A DNA stretch of 64,000 nucleotides from Tridacna crocea. Lineage: Eukaryota; Mollusca; Bivalvia; Cardiida; Cardiidae. The stretch lies in contig OX031058.1 of assembly GCA_943736015.1 (NCBI GenBank), positions 19,183,001 through 19,247,000 of the forward strand. Direction: 5' to 3'. The notes under the pieces are model-generated. The model had not been told where the DNA came from and did not search any database. It saw nothing but the letters and a program-made list of their open reading frames with translations. Position numbers and translations under genes: made by a program. Shown piece after piece: positions 1-10,231 of this stretch. Every line of letters starts with the position of its first letter. Within the stretch, counting starts at the first letter, position 1.

Positions 1-528
1 ATGAAGAAATTCTTGAAAATTCTTCTTCTCTGAAACCTGTGGTCAGATTTTAAAATAATCTGACAGAGATGTTCCTTGGGGGACCCTTTCCAAAAGCTGT
101 ACATATAATTTTGATCCATCAAGAAACATGGCTCTTGTGAATGGGGGCTACTTGCACTATATGGACATGATGAAATTCTTTAAAATTCTCTTTCTCTGAA
201 ACCCCTTGTCAGATTTCGAAATTATTTCAGAGAGATGTTCCTTGGGTGACCCTTTTCAAAACTTGTTCGTAAATTTTGATCCATCAAGAAACATGGCTCT
301 CATGGATGGGGGCTACTTGCTCTAATACAGAAATGAAGAATTCTTAAAAATTCTTCTTTTTGAAACTGATGGTCAGATTTCGAAATGACTTTTACAGGTG
401 ACCTTTTGAAAATTGCTTGGCAGAATTATAAATTTGGTTCCAATGTTTCAATACCTCAAAAAAAAAATAGACTATGGTCATCTCAAAAATTCAGGTGAGC
501 GATCCAGGGCCATCTTGGCCCTCTTGTA
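1..528 (-). mobile_element. Modular tandem-repeat element, class II, cut by window edge
   Basis: About three diverged repeat units of roughly 150-170 bp (anchors: 'aacatggctct' and 'gggggctacttgc'). The element closes at 491-528 with TCAGGTGAGCGATCCAGGGC and the near-palindrome ggGCCATCTTGGCcc. The same internal units occur in opposite orientation at 50899-51654 and 58429-59975. The other end lies before base 1. It is non-coding. Confidence 0.8.
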
Positions 529-589
529 TTTCAAAAGGCTTCCTTCTTCGGATCGTTAAAAGTTGTCACTGTGTGGTAAAGGGATAAAA

Positions 590-790
590 CAGTAAATGTT
601 TTTACTCCTTATTTTTGTTATGTGAATTCTGTTGTTCAATTAATTCCAGTTGTAATTTCCCTGGTAGCATTTTGCTTTGAAAGCACAGAAAAAATTCTGT
701 TTGAGATGGAGAAACTACTCATTACCAGCATTTTTTGCCCATAATGTTTTCAAAAGCTTTCTTCTTCACAGTTCTTATCTGAAATTTGGG
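590..790. mobile_element. Degenerate palindromic MITE remnant
   Basis: Only the core is recognisable: 'gagatggagaaactactcattaccagcatttttt' like sequence at about 704-740, followed by 'ataatgttttcaaaag'. The ends cannot be placed with confidence. Confidence 0.4.
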
Positions 791-873
791 AAATAGTTTA
801 GGGTACAGATAATTTGCTACAAGACTATGGAAATACATTTAGTTATGTGTAGATAGTTAATATTGGCTTTCTT

Positions 874-1122
874 TTAACAGTTTACCAAACAATCCCTGGT
901 TTTCAAAAACCATATTTTCCAGAGTCTTGACCCTAGAAAATAAGGTATTTGAAATCTTTGTGAGAAAAGGAAAAAATGCTGGTAACCAGCATTTTCTTGT
1001 TTTCCCACAATGCTTTCCAGCCTTCCTAACAAATTTCAATTCTTTAGTCATATTTATTGTGTCGTCTGCAAATGCATTCAATTTGGACCAGTCTAAAATT
1101 TTGTCGTTTGGTAAAGAGTTAA
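874..1122 (-). mobile_element. TTAA palindromic MITE (piggyBac-like)
   Basis: Starts at TTAA 874-877 and ends at TTAA 1119-1122. Inner ends read CAGTTTACCAAACAAT and CGTTTGGTAAAGAG. The core AATGCTGGTAACCAGCATT is intact at about 978-996. It is slightly longer than the family norm because the left arm carries an insertion after 'ccctggttttc'. Strand is set by taking the ACCAAACGAC end as left. Confidence 0.85.
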
Positions 1123-1145
1123 AGCAAGAGTCAGAGCTACAAGGT

Positions 1146-1378
1146 TTAACCCTTTACCACGCAATACCTACTTTTGACCCCCCGCCCGAGAAAAAAACCT
1201 TTTGAAAACACTGCAGGAAAAGGACAAAATGCAGATAACCAGCATTTTCTCCTTTTCCCACAGTGATTTTTATCCTTCCCAGAAAAAATTTCAAGTTTCT
1301 AATCACCTTTATTTTGTCGTCTGCAAATGCTTTCAATTTGAACCGGTTTTAAAATTTTGTGGTGTGGTAAAGAGTTAA
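1146..1378 (-). mobile_element. TTAA palindromic MITE
   Basis: TTAA at both ends (1146-1149, 1375-1378). The left inner end is CCCTTTACCACGCAAT. The core arm is decayed to ATGCAGATAACCAGCAT, and the distal arm reads 'cccacagtgatttttatcc'. Confidence 0.85.
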
Positions 1379-1472
1379 GATTTAACTCTTGACCTCCTGA
1401 AGATGACGTTATTATTTCCCCAAAATGAGCTGTTTCTTTGTTTTATACAATGTTTGTATATATTTTTAGGAC

Positions 1473-1703
1473 TTAACCCATTTCCAAACAATGCAGGCTT
1501 TTCATGACCCTTAGAAAGAAGCCTTTCTCAAAACTTTGATGGGAAATGGAGAAAATGCTGGTTATTAGCATTTTCTCCTTTTCCCACAATCTTTCTACCC
1601 TTCAAGAAACAAATTTCAGTTTTTGAGTCACATTTATTGTGTTGTCTGCAAATGCTTTGAAATTGGAAGAGTCTACAATTTTTGCTGTTTGGTAAAGAGT
1701 TAA
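1473..1703 (-). mobile_element. TTAA palindromic MITE
   Basis: TTAA at 1473-1476 and 1700-1703. The core is AATGCTGGTTATTAGCATT, where one base pair of the palindrome is mismatched. The right end 'gctgtttggtaaagag' is typical. Confidence 0.85.
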
Positions 1704-1713
1704 TATTTGTATA

Positions 1714-2891
1714 CAGTAAAACTCCTCTATTAAGACCACTCACGGTACTTTTAAAATTTGGTCTTATTAGTGGGGTGGTCTGATTTCCGGGTTTCACACG
1801 ATATAAACCCAGGCTCTGAATAGACTTGTGCAGGGCTAAATGACGCGATTAGTAAATGCATTTGACGTAGGGAAGTATACAAATGAAAATGACAACAACA
1901 TTTTCATGTTCACTGAAAAGTATTATTTTTCCTTAAATTTGTGAAATAAATCCACCTGTAAAAGGATGTCAATTCATAATTGCCTATTTAAAACAATCAA
2001 AACCAGGTATGTACATTAACTAAATGCATCTAAAGACTAAAGGATCTTATGTTTGTTCTGATAGAATTTATGCTTTTTCACTTCGTGTAGTCTATAAAAC
2101 TCGTACTCCAACTGCCGAATTTCATTCTAAAACAAAGATTTTCGAATACGGGCCGATCTTTGAACGATTAACCCCTCTATTTTTTCATCCGAGTTGAAAA
2201 TTCGAACAGGCCTGCTAATCGTCGCTCTTACTGTCTTCGTGTTCACTTGTTAACAATCGCATATTCGTTACGGTATAATTACAGTATGTAAAGTTCCAAA
2301 TTCAAAATGATAATCCCACCTGGATCACCGCTAAACCCAAATTTCGTAAATTACATCAGTCAGCTATAAACAATAAACCTGGTCACCCGGATGTAAACAT
2401 GTTTGTTATCCGGGTCAGAGACGTGTGATAAACGCTTGATTGCCGTGTGAAAGCCAAATCGATGGTTTAAACATATCCATTCACAGGTCATTTGATTATG
2501 TTACGTAACATCCTGATTAATTAACACAATCACGCTACAATCAATTGTCAGTGGACAAACAACAGACCGATAATTGATTGTCATTTCCATCGGACCCAAG
2601 AATATTCGTACATGTGGCACAGTCTATGGTTCGCGATTACGGACGCGTGAAAATTAGCTGCTTGTAAAGATGTTATGGAAATCGAGCGGTCGTTTCTCGG
2701 GGTGAAAATCAACAGGTAAATTCATATTGGTACTGAAAACGGTGGTCGTAATTTCGGAATAGCGGGTTTTCGTATTTCCGGGGTTATGCTCATTGATCTT
2801 GAAGAAGGAAAAATTCCGTTCTGTCAAAAATCGTTCTTAATAGCGGGTTGCTCGTAGTGTCGGGGTGGTCGGGAGGAGAGGTTTTACTGTA
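1714..2891. mobile_element. Non-autonomous pogo/Tigger-like DNA transposon (1.18 kb)
   Basis: The ends are inverted: CAGTAAAACTCCTCTATTAA at left and the reverse complement of CAGTAAAACCTCTCCTCCCG at right, each next to TA (or TATA) as expected for a TA target duplication. A subterminal 'gtcttattagtggggtggtc' segment has a partner near the right end ('gggttgctcgtagtgtcggggtggtc'). CAGT...TA ends followed by AAAACCTC are characteristic of pogo/Tigger members of the Tc1/mariner superfamily. No transposase frame is visible, so mobilisation in trans is inferred. Confidence 0.65.
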
Positions 2892-2922
2892 TATATATTT
2901 TTAGGAATTAGAGATATAGAGG

Positions 2923-3077
2923 ATATTTGTTTTTCTCGGTGAAAGATCGAAATTTATTTCATCGAGTGGACACCATCGGTAATATTTTCACGAGTGGCGC
3001 AGCCACGAGTGAAAATATTACCGATGGTGTTCACGAGATGAAATAAATTTCGATCTTTCACCGAAAAAAACAAATAT
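2923..3077. repeat. Long foldback (inverted repeat) around 2999
   Basis: Two arms of about 75 bp are almost perfectly inverted around GGCGCAGCC. Left arm landmarks are GGTGAAAGATCGAAATTTAT and ACCATCGGTAATATTTTCAC; the right arm repeats them reversed at 3005-3077. The arms differ only by small slips (for example 'gagtggacacc' versus 'ggtgttcacgag'). Confidence 0.9.
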
Positions 3078-3369
3078 TCTATTTATTTCATGCTTTTTAC
3101 CCTTTCTGGGAGGAGCTTTATCAAATTCAGTACAGTTCTTTTCCGTTATTCCCCGTGGCGTACCCCTCCTGCATAGCAACGTTACGTCAAGCGCGAGAAA
3201 TGTAAGGTATATGACGTCATTTTTCCCACCCGGTTGTTAGGCACGCGCAATTTACCTAGGCAACAAGAACGTGAAAATCGGTATTTTCACTGGCTGTACC
3301 AGTGTAAGATCGAAAAATATTTTCACTGCTATTTCTCGATATCCTACCGGACAGCATGAAATAAATCAT
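3078..3369. mobile_element. Possible non-autonomous element next to the foldback
   Basis: Inverted ends ATTTATTTCATGC (3081-3093) and GCATGAAATAAAT (about 3355-3367) bracket a GC-richer stretch holding TGACGTCA at 3213. Words from the foldback recur inside ('agatcgaaaaatattttcac'), so 2923-3369 may be one composite element. Confidence 0.45.
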
Positions 3370-3394
3370 AATGATTTATGTGGATTATCCTTCT

Positions 3395-3623
3395 TTAACC
3401 CTTTCCCAAACAATCCGTGGTTTTTACGGGTCTGGAATAGTAGCCTTTTGAAAACATCGTGGGAAAAGGAGAAAATGCTGGTAACCAGCATTTTCTCCTT
3501 TTCCCACAATGTTTTCTACTCTATCATAGACAGAAATCATCTTTTCAGCAAGAGTTGAATTGTCATCTGCAAATGCTTTCAATTTGGTCTAGTCAAAAAG
3601 TTTGTCTTTTGGGAAAGGGTTAA
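3395..3623 (-). mobile_element. TTAA palindromic MITE, subfamily C
   Basis: TTAA at 3395-3398 and 3620-3623. The ends are CCCTTTCCCAAACAAT and TTTTGGGAAAGGG. The central palindrome (about 3457-3511) is essentially perfect. Closely matches the copies at 8943 and 49641, in the opposite orientation; likely among the younger copies. Confidence 0.9.
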
Positions 3624-3847
3624 TTCTTTCCCAAACGACAAATTTCGGACTCTTCCAAGCCGAAAGAGTTTGCAGACGACAATTTTTTATTTTGAAAAAA
3701 TGGCAGAAAGTTCTCAAAAAGGGTAGAAAACACTGTGGGAAAAGGAGAAATTGCTCGTAATGAGCAATTTCTGCTATTCCCACAGTGTTTTCAAAAGAGT
3801 TTTACTGCAGACACATAAAAACCAGGGATTGTTTGGGAAAGGGTTAA
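3620..3847 (+). mobile_element. TTAA palindromic MITE, subfamily B (GCTCG core)
   Basis: Shares its left TTAA (3620-3623) with the preceding copy and ends at TTAA 3844-3847. The core is AATTGCTCGTAATGAGCAATT rather than AATGCTGG. The flanking arms 'gtgggaaaaggag' and 'ctgctattcccac' are nearly complementary. Confidence 0.88.
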
Positions 3848-3851
3848 CTCT

Positions 3852-4079
3852 TTAACTGTTTACCACACTATCCCGACTTTTAAAAACCCTGAGGAGGAAA
3901 GCTTTTAAAAACATAGTGGGAAAAAGAGAAAATGCTGGTAACCAACATTTTCTCCATTTCCCACAATATATTCTACCCTGAAAAAAAAAACAATTCAATT
4001 TTGAGTCACTTTAATTTTGTCATCTGCTAAATTTTCAATTTGGACAAGTCCAAAATTTTGTCGTTTGGTATAGAGTTAA
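3852..4079 (-). mobile_element. TTAA palindromic MITE
   Basis: TTAA at 3852-3855 and 4076-4079, only a few bases after the previous copy. The core is AATGCTGGTAACCAACATT, with one mismatch against a perfect palindrome. Confidence 0.85.
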
Positions 4080-4184
4080 AAAGCCATTTTGTTTTTAACT
4101 TGTTTCTGGAGGTAATGAGTTAAGAATGAAAAACTGTGATAATGTGTAAATATACTGGTGCAAGCTTTATCAGAGTGAGTAACT

Positions 4185-4434
4185 TTAACCCTGAACCAAA
4201 ACATTCGGGGTTTTTACGACCCCGAGATAGAAACCCTGCTTTTGACATCCCTGAGAAAGAAGACTTTTGAAAACTCTGTGGGAAAAGAAGAAAATGCTGG
4301 TAACCAGCATTTTCTCCTTTTTCCACAGTGTTTTCTACCCTTCCCAGAACAAATTTCAATTTTTCAGTCACCTTTATTTTGTCGTCTGCAAATGCTTTTA
4401 ATTTGGACCGTCTAAAATTTTCTCATGTGGTTAA
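4185..4434 (-). mobile_element. TTAA palindromic MITE
   Basis: TTAA at 4185-4188 and 4431-4434. It is longer than average because the left end is partly duplicated ('ttttacgaccccgag' and then 'cttttgacatccctgag'). The core AATGCTGGTAACCAGCATT is intact. Confidence 0.8.
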
Positions 4435-4459
4435 GTTTAACTCCTACAGTGCCAAATAT

Positions 4460-4691
4460 TTAACCCTTTAACACATCACGAAATTTTGGGCCAGACCAAA
4501 CTGAAAGGATTTGAAATTTAACAATTGAAATGTAGCTTAAATGATGGTTTCTGTCTTACATAGGGTAAAAAACATTGTAGGAAAAGGAGAAAATGCTGCT
4601 TACCTGCATTTTCTCTTTTTTCCACAATGTTTTTCAGAAGCATTCCTTCCCAGACAAATGAAAACAAGGAAATTGTTTGGTAAATGGTTAA
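4460..4691 (+). mobile_element. TTAA palindromic MITE
   Basis: TTAA at 4460-4463 and 4688-4691. The left end is CCCTTTAACACATCACG. The core is AATGCTGCTTACCTGCATT, which breaks the palindrome at two pairs. Confidence 0.82.
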
Positions 4692-4916
4692 CTCATTACC
4701 AAACAACAAAATTTTAGACTGGTCCAAATTGAAAGCATTTGCAGACGACAAAATAAACTTGAATCAAAAACTGAAAATTGATTTGGAAAGGGTAGAAAAC
4801 ATTGTGGGAAAAGGAGAAAATGCTGGTTACCAGCATTTTCTCCTTTTCCCACAATGTTTTCTAAAGGCTTCTTTCTCAGGGGTGTCAAAAGGAGGGATTG
4901 TTTGGTAAAGGGTTAA
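4688..4916 (+). mobile_element. TTAA palindromic MITE
   Basis: Directly abuts the previous copy through a shared TTAA and ends at TTAA 4913-4916. The whole central region from 'gtagaaaacattgtgggaaa' through 'cacaatgttttct' is a perfect inverted repeat of about 70 bp. Confidence 0.92.
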
Positions 4917-5105
4917 ACTCTCAAGTCTTTCAACAACTGAAAATTCAATCTGCTGATACTCAGAAACATATTTTATCATGAGGTTTTACTAAACAAGTTA
5001 ATGGTATACTCACTACAAAGATCTCACTACATTTTTTTGCAGTCTAATCTTGATCTATGCTCTCCACAAAAGCCCGTGTTTATATACCTATAGCACTGAA
5101 AGGGG

Positions 5106-5334
5106 TTAACTCATTACCAAACGACAATATTTTAGACTTGTCCAAATCGAAAGCATTTGCAGACAACAAAGTTAAAGGGACTGAAAATTTAAAATTTGTT
5201 TTGTGAAGGGTAGAAAACATTGTGGGAAAAGAAGAAAATGCTGGTTACCAGCATTTTCTCCTTTTCCCACAATGTTTTCTAAAGGCTTCTTTCTCAGTGT
5301 CATCAAAAGTAGGGATTGTGTGGTAATGGGTTAA
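5106..5334 (+). mobile_element. TTAA palindromic MITE, subfamily A
   Basis: TTAA at 5106-5109 and 5331-5334. The ends are CTCATTACCAAACGAC and TGTGTGGTAATGGG. The core palindrome is intact except 'aaaagaag' opposite 'ctccttttc'. Confidence 0.92.
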
Positions 5335-5379
5335 AACAACACAAATATTAAATTTTCATCTAACACTACCCAAATGTCA

Positions 5380-5635
5380 TAATTATACCCCTGCAAACGA
5401 ATAGTTTTGGGAGTATACTGGAATCAGGTTGTCTGTCTGTGTTTCCATCCACCTGTGTGTCAATCTGTGTACAAATACTTGTAAATTTGTGCCGCAAACT
5501 CCTCCTACAATTTTACTTCAATTGTATTGAAACTTGGCACATATTTATCATATTTTGAAGATTTGCAAGACACAATTTCCAAGTATCAACTCTTCCTTAT
5601 TGAAGAATTATCTCCCCTTGAATTTGACACTTTTT
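5380..5635. repeat. Probable dispersed repeat fragment before the modular element
   Basis: Reads 'ataattatacccctgcaaacg' followed by 'tgtctgtctgtgtttccatccac' and 'attgaaacttggcacatat'. This style of sequence ('...tctgtctgtctgt...gaaacttggcacat...') is typical of interspersed bivalve repeats, but no second copy is in the window. Confidence 0.35.
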
Positions 5636-6870
5636 AGCTCACCTGAGCACTTCATGCTCAGAGTGAGCTATTGTGATAGTGCTGTGTCCGTTGTCAAACT
5701 TTTTACCTTGTGTAGAGTCCACATTTTTCGTCTGATACTCATGAAACTTGGTCAGAATGTTTGCCTCGATGAGATCTCAGATGAGTTTGAAATTGGGTCA
5801 TGTCAGATCAAAAACTAGGTCACTAAGTCAAATCTTAGAAAAATCTTGTGTACGCTCTTGAGGCCGCATTTTCTTTCCGATACTCATGAAAGTTGGTCAG
5901 CACGTTTGCAGTGATAAAATCTCGGACGAGTTTGAAAATGGAACAATAGGTCAAATCTTAGAAAATCCTTGTGTACAATCAAGAGGCCACTCATGAAAGT
6001 TGGTCAGAATGTTTGCTTCGATGATATCTCTGATAAATTTGAAATTGGGTAAAAAACTAGGCCACAAGGTCAAATGTTAGAAAAACCTTTTGTACGCTGT
6101 AGAGGCTACATTTTTGGTCCAAAACTTGAAAGTTGGTCAGAATCTTTCTCTTGATGATATCTCAGACGACTTTGAAAATGGGTCATGTTGGGTCAAAAAC
6201 TAGGTTACCAGGTCAAATCTTAGAAAAACCTTGTATACGCCATGGATGCCACATTTTCAGTCCTACACTCTTTAAAATTGATCAGAATGTTTGCCTTGAT
6301 AATATCTTGGATGAGTTTGAAAATGGGTTATGTTGGATCAAAACTAGGTCAATAGGTCAAATGTTATGAAAACCTTGTGTATGCTGTGGAGGACACATTT
6401 TCAGTCTGATACTCCTGAAACCTGATCATAATATTGGTCTTGGTGATACTTTGAATGAGTTTGAAAATGGGTCATGTGGAGTCAAAAACTAGGTCACAGG
6501 GTCAAATATTAGAAAAAGCTTGTGTATACTCTAGAGGCCACATTTTCTACCTGATACCCTCTTCAAACTTGGTCAGAATGTTTGTGTTGGTGATGTCTTA
6601 AAAGAGTTTGATAATGGGTAATTGTCGGGTCCAAAACTAGGTCACTTGGTAAAATCTTAGAAAAACCTTTTGAACGCTGTAGAGGCCACATTTTCAGTCC
6701 AATACTCATGAAACTTGGTCAGAATGTTTGTCTTATTGATATCTCAAAAGTGTTTGATAATGGGTAGTGTCTGATAAAAAACTAGGTCACTGGGAAACTA
6801 GATTGAAAATGATTCATGTTTGGTCAATAGACTCAGGTGAGCGATTTCAGGGCCATCATGGCCCTCATGT
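5636..6870 (-). mobile_element. Modular tandem-repeat element, class I (145-bp units)
   Basis: Opens with AGCTCACCTGAGCACTTCAT and 'gctcagagtgagctattgtgat', carries about eight diverged units of roughly 145 bp (anchors 'cttggtcagaatgttt', 'ggtcaaatcttagaaaaacc', 'gaggccacattttcag'), and closes with CTCAGGTGAGCGATTTCAGG and 'gccatcatggccctcatg'. It is the inverted, more diverged counterpart of 55876-58211. Open frames across the units are by-products of the repeat. Confidence 0.9.
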
Positions 6871-7931
6871 TTCTGCCAAAGCACTGGTGGGGGCATTAAG
6901 TCACATCCAGTGACAGCTCTAGTTTTTAATTGCAGGAGTTGGTAAAATGAAAACTAATGTAAATTTAAATTGCACCGTAACAGAAATTTGTCTGCGCATG
7001 CTTAGGGAAACACTGTCTTATGTTTTCTATTTGTATGTAGTAGGTAATTAAATGTTTCTGTTGTTAAAATTAACTTTCCAGGGTTGTCTTCAAAAGCCCA
7101 TTTCTACAGGGTAGTTAGAACAGGGGTTTGTGTGCTAGAGGGATAGCTACAATTTACTTACATTTTGTTTGCTTGTTTATTCTGTAAATATCTCATGTGC
7201 CATTTTCTGCCTTTACTTAGATAAATAAATTGTTGATAGTCTACCAGGTATTTTATTACAATTTTTACATTACCGTAATGTTCATCATTGTTTTAATTGA
7301 CCTTTCTGTAAATGGGAGTTACACCCCACTTAGTAATGTGCTATATTGGTTGTCAAGCCTGTTATGCTAACCAGAAATTGTCAGGCTCTTTTGTTTACAT
7401 GACACCCAATACTGTGTTTTCATTGGTCGATAAGACAATAGTAGACCTGTCAATCAAAATCGACAGAAAGGTCAATTGTTATCATTATGTGTTTTGTACC
7501 TGATTGGTTTTGTAAATTTCTACATTTGTATTATGCATATGCATGTGGTAGCTAGACAAAGTAACGATCTATTCTCCAATCTTCATTTCATGAAATTATG
7601 TGGAATAACCCCCAACCCTACAATATATAAAATTTGTTGATAGATTAGAATGCTTTTCATTATGACTGTTGTAATGGTTATGTGATATATCTCATCTGTA
7701 GATCTTGTTTTGATTGTGATGTGCTAGATATTTATCATTGTTGTTGATTTTACTTTTGTATCATCTGTTTGCATAATATACAAAGTCCCATGAGCTCTTT
7801 TAACCATTTTTTCATAGGTGGATAAACCTGTTCCCCTCTACAATTTTTAGTCACTGACCAAGCCTTCCATTCTCCCTCCTTATTGAAATGAATCAAATTC
7901 TAATTCTTTTAATTTTTGCTTATTTCGAGAG
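6871..7931. other. AT-rich stretch without recognised features
   Basis: No convincing coding signal, RNA gene or known repeat was seen. A 63-codon frame at 7312-7503 has no family signature or splice context. Confidence 0.5.
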
Positions 7932-8162
7932 TTAACTCTTCACCACACAATCCTGACTTTTAATGACGCTGAGAAAGAACGCTGACAAAACATTGCAAGA
8001 AAAGGAGAAAATGCTGGTAAAAACCAGCATTTTCTCCTTTTTCAGCAATGTTTTCTACCCTTCCCAAATCAAAGTTCAATTTTTGAGTCTTATCTGTTTT
8101 GTCATCTGCAAATGCTTTTAATTTGGACCAATCAAAAGTTTTGTCGTTTGGTAAAGAGTTAA
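7932..8162 (-). mobile_element. TTAA palindromic MITE
   Basis: TTAA at 7932-7935 and 8159-8162. The core has a small insertion at the symmetry point (AATGCTGGTAAAAACCAGCA), which makes a 5-base loop while the arms stay complementary. Confidence 0.88.
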
Positions 8163-8189
8163 ACATAATTGCATTGGACATACAGAAAG

Positions 8190-8700
8190 CAACACTATTA
8201 TACTACAAAGAAATTTCTCATGATCTGATTGGTTAAAATGCCTGGGAACATACATATGTTGTATCCTGACAAAAACCATGTAAAGCCAGTTTCCCTTTTG
8301 AATGCCTGGTAAACATTACTACACTTGCAACACGACATCCAACAGCGGTGTCGATCAATCACCAGACTGCACGATTATGTACCAAACTGCACATTTTAGT
8401 GACGCCAGTCTCTGGTGACGTCAGTTTTCATTGAATTAGGGCACTCAGAAGGGAATTTCTATTTCGTCAGCATACTTGATTCGTGAGGTTATTAAACAGG
8501 AAAATTTTGCTTAACGCGCTTTGAAAGGGTAAAACTTTGCAGTATAGTAAATTCATTGTACGGTCAGGTGGAAGGGGAATTGAAAACTTGTTCACAACTG
8601 TGTCAAATCATGTCACCACCTCGCCTTCGGCTCGGGGTGACATGATTCACCACAACCGTGAACAAGTTTCCAAGTCCGCTGCCACCTGACCTTACAACTA
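8190..8700 (+). repeat. Foldback-bearing repeat, copy 1
   Basis: About 510 bp. The right part (8557-8697) is a foldback: GTACGGTCAGGTGGAAGGGG and 'gaaaacttgttcaca' mirrored by 'tgaacaagtttccaagtccgctgccacctgacc'. The left part contains 'gaaatttctcatgatctgattgg' and 'gaatttctatttcgtcagcatac'. Both parts recur in reverse order and orientation at 39290-39755. Confidence 0.85.
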
Positions 8701-8744
8701 ATAATGTATAATGATAATCCATGAGATTCCCATCACTGATATAG

Positions 8745-8915
8745 ACTGTGTACCAAACAGCAAATATTAGACTTGTCCAAATGGAAGGGTGTTGCAGACA
8801 ACAAATTTGTTGTGTTAAAATGATAGGAGTTACCATTGTAAGGATATAAAAATGTTGTTGGAAAAAGGAGAAAATGCTGGTTATTAAAACACTGGATTGT
8901 GTGGTAAAGGAGTAG
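8745..8915 (+). mobile_element. Palindromic MITE missing its second core arm
   Basis: The left half is recognisable ('gtaccaaacagcaaatattag', 'ttgcagacaacaaat'). After AATGCTGGTTATTAAAACAC the sequence jumps directly to the right end 'ggattgtgtggtaaag'. The whole second core arm is gone. Confidence 0.75.
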
Positions 8916-8942
8916 TTGTAATAAATTCCACAAAATTGATTA

Positions 8943-9173
8943 TTAACCCTTTCCCAAACGACAAATGTTTGGACTAGACCAAATTGAAAGCATTTGCAGA
9001 CAACTATTCAACTCTTGCTGAAAAGATGATTTCTGTCTATGATAGGGTAGAAAACATTGTGGGAAAAGGAGAAAATGCTGGTTACCAGCATTTTCTCCTT
9101 TTCCCACAATGTTTTCAAAAGGCTACTATTCCAGACCGGTAAAAAAACCAGGGATTGTTTAGGAAAGGGTTAA
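8943..9173 (+). mobile_element. TTAA palindromic MITE, subfamily C
   Basis: TTAA at 8943-8946 and 9170-9173. The ends are CCCTTTCCCAAACGAC and 'ttgtttaggaaaggg'. The central inverted repeat (about 9050-9115) is perfect. Closely matches 49641-49869 along its length, including 'ctcttgctgaaaagatgat'. Confidence 0.92.
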
Positions 9174-9177
9174 TTTA

Positions 9178-9275
9178 GCCCATTACCACACAATCCCTAC
9201 TTTTGATGACCCTGAAAAAGAAGCATTTGGAAAACATTGTGAGAAAAGGAGAAAATGCTGGTAACCAGCATTGTT
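9178..9275 (-). mobile_element. Half palindromic MITE broken at the symmetry centre
   Basis: Begins 'cccattaccacacaatccc' and runs to AATGCTGGTAACCAGCATT, then stops just past the dyad, where a class I modular fragment begins. Confidence 0.8.
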
Positions 9276-9279
9276 TGTT

Positions 9280-9483
9280 GTGATAAATTTTTGGTTGAGT
9301 TCTTTGTTGTGTCACATTTTGTGTTAAAGTAGGTCACTCGGTCAACTTTTGGAAATTCCTTGTTGATGCTGTAGAAGCCACATTTTAAGCTCAATTAACA
9401 TAACAATTGGTCAGAAATTGAATTATGCATGTGGAGTGAAATTTAGGCTATTGAGCAATTCAGGGCCATCATGACCCTCTAGG
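9280..9483 (-). mobile_element. Fragment of a class I modular element
   Basis: Contains one diverged unit ('ggtcactcggtcaacttttgg', 'gtagaagccacattttaagc', 'ttggtcagaaattg') and the closing 'gagcaattcagggccatcatgaccctct'. Confidence 0.65.
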
Positions 9484-9484
9484 T

Positions 9485-9580
9485 ATTTTTCGTGGTAAGA
9501 GAAAAAGAAGAAAATGCTGCTGACCAGTGCCTCATTTCCCACAATTATTTCAGAAGCTTTAGTTTCCAGGGTTGTTAACT
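9485..9580. mobile_element. Degenerate palindromic MITE core
   Basis: 'gaagaaaatgctgctgaccagtgcc' and 'cccacaattatttcagaagc' followed by 'gggttgttaac' mark a decayed copy without clear ends. Confidence 0.5.
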
Positions 9581-10002
9581 CTCATGTTTGTCAAGTAAAT
9601 GGTGTAAAATGATTTTTCAGACCAAGGATTCCCCTCTCCCCCCACCTTTCTTAGGAATAGTAATACCAGTACCTATTGAAATCTTCAAAAAATATCATGT
9701 GTGAAACTACAAGGCAGAAAAGACTAATACTGCTTCTGACGCATTGTTCAAATTTTGTCCCACGGATCTTAAATATCCCTGTCTTTAGATATAATATTCC
9801 ACATGGAGTTATATCTCAGGAATATTAAAAAAAAAACCTCATGGTCTGAAACAATATTGCATGGATGACTAATTCTTTATTTGAAATATCATCTTATATT
9901 CTTGTATCAAGATTATAATCTTACACTCACATCAGAAAGAGGTCTGGCCCAGGGGTCATTTAAATTTTGCCTTATGTACAGGTCTTCAGGTATCTTGTTG
10001 TT

Positions 10003-10231
10003 TTAACCCTTTACTCCATAGATACTCATTTTGACACATCAACAAGAGACAGCTTTTGAAAACATTGTGGGAAAAGGAGAAATTGCTCGTAACGAGCAAT
10101 TTCTCCTTTTCTCACAATGTTTTCCACTCAATCAGATATTTGTATCCTCATCTATCCATATTTTGACATCATATCTTTATTTGCTGCTGCAATGGAAGAG
10201 CCTCAAATTGGTATATCAGGTACAGGGTTAA
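10003..10231 (-). mobile_element. TTAA palindromic MITE, subfamily B2
   Basis: TTAA at 10003-10006 and 10228-10231. The left end is the variant CCCTTTACTCCATAGATACTC, shared with 24425-24682. The core is AATTGCTCGTAACGAGCAATT, and the arms 'gtgggaaaaggag' and 'ctccttttctcac' pair with one mismatch. Confidence 0.88.
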
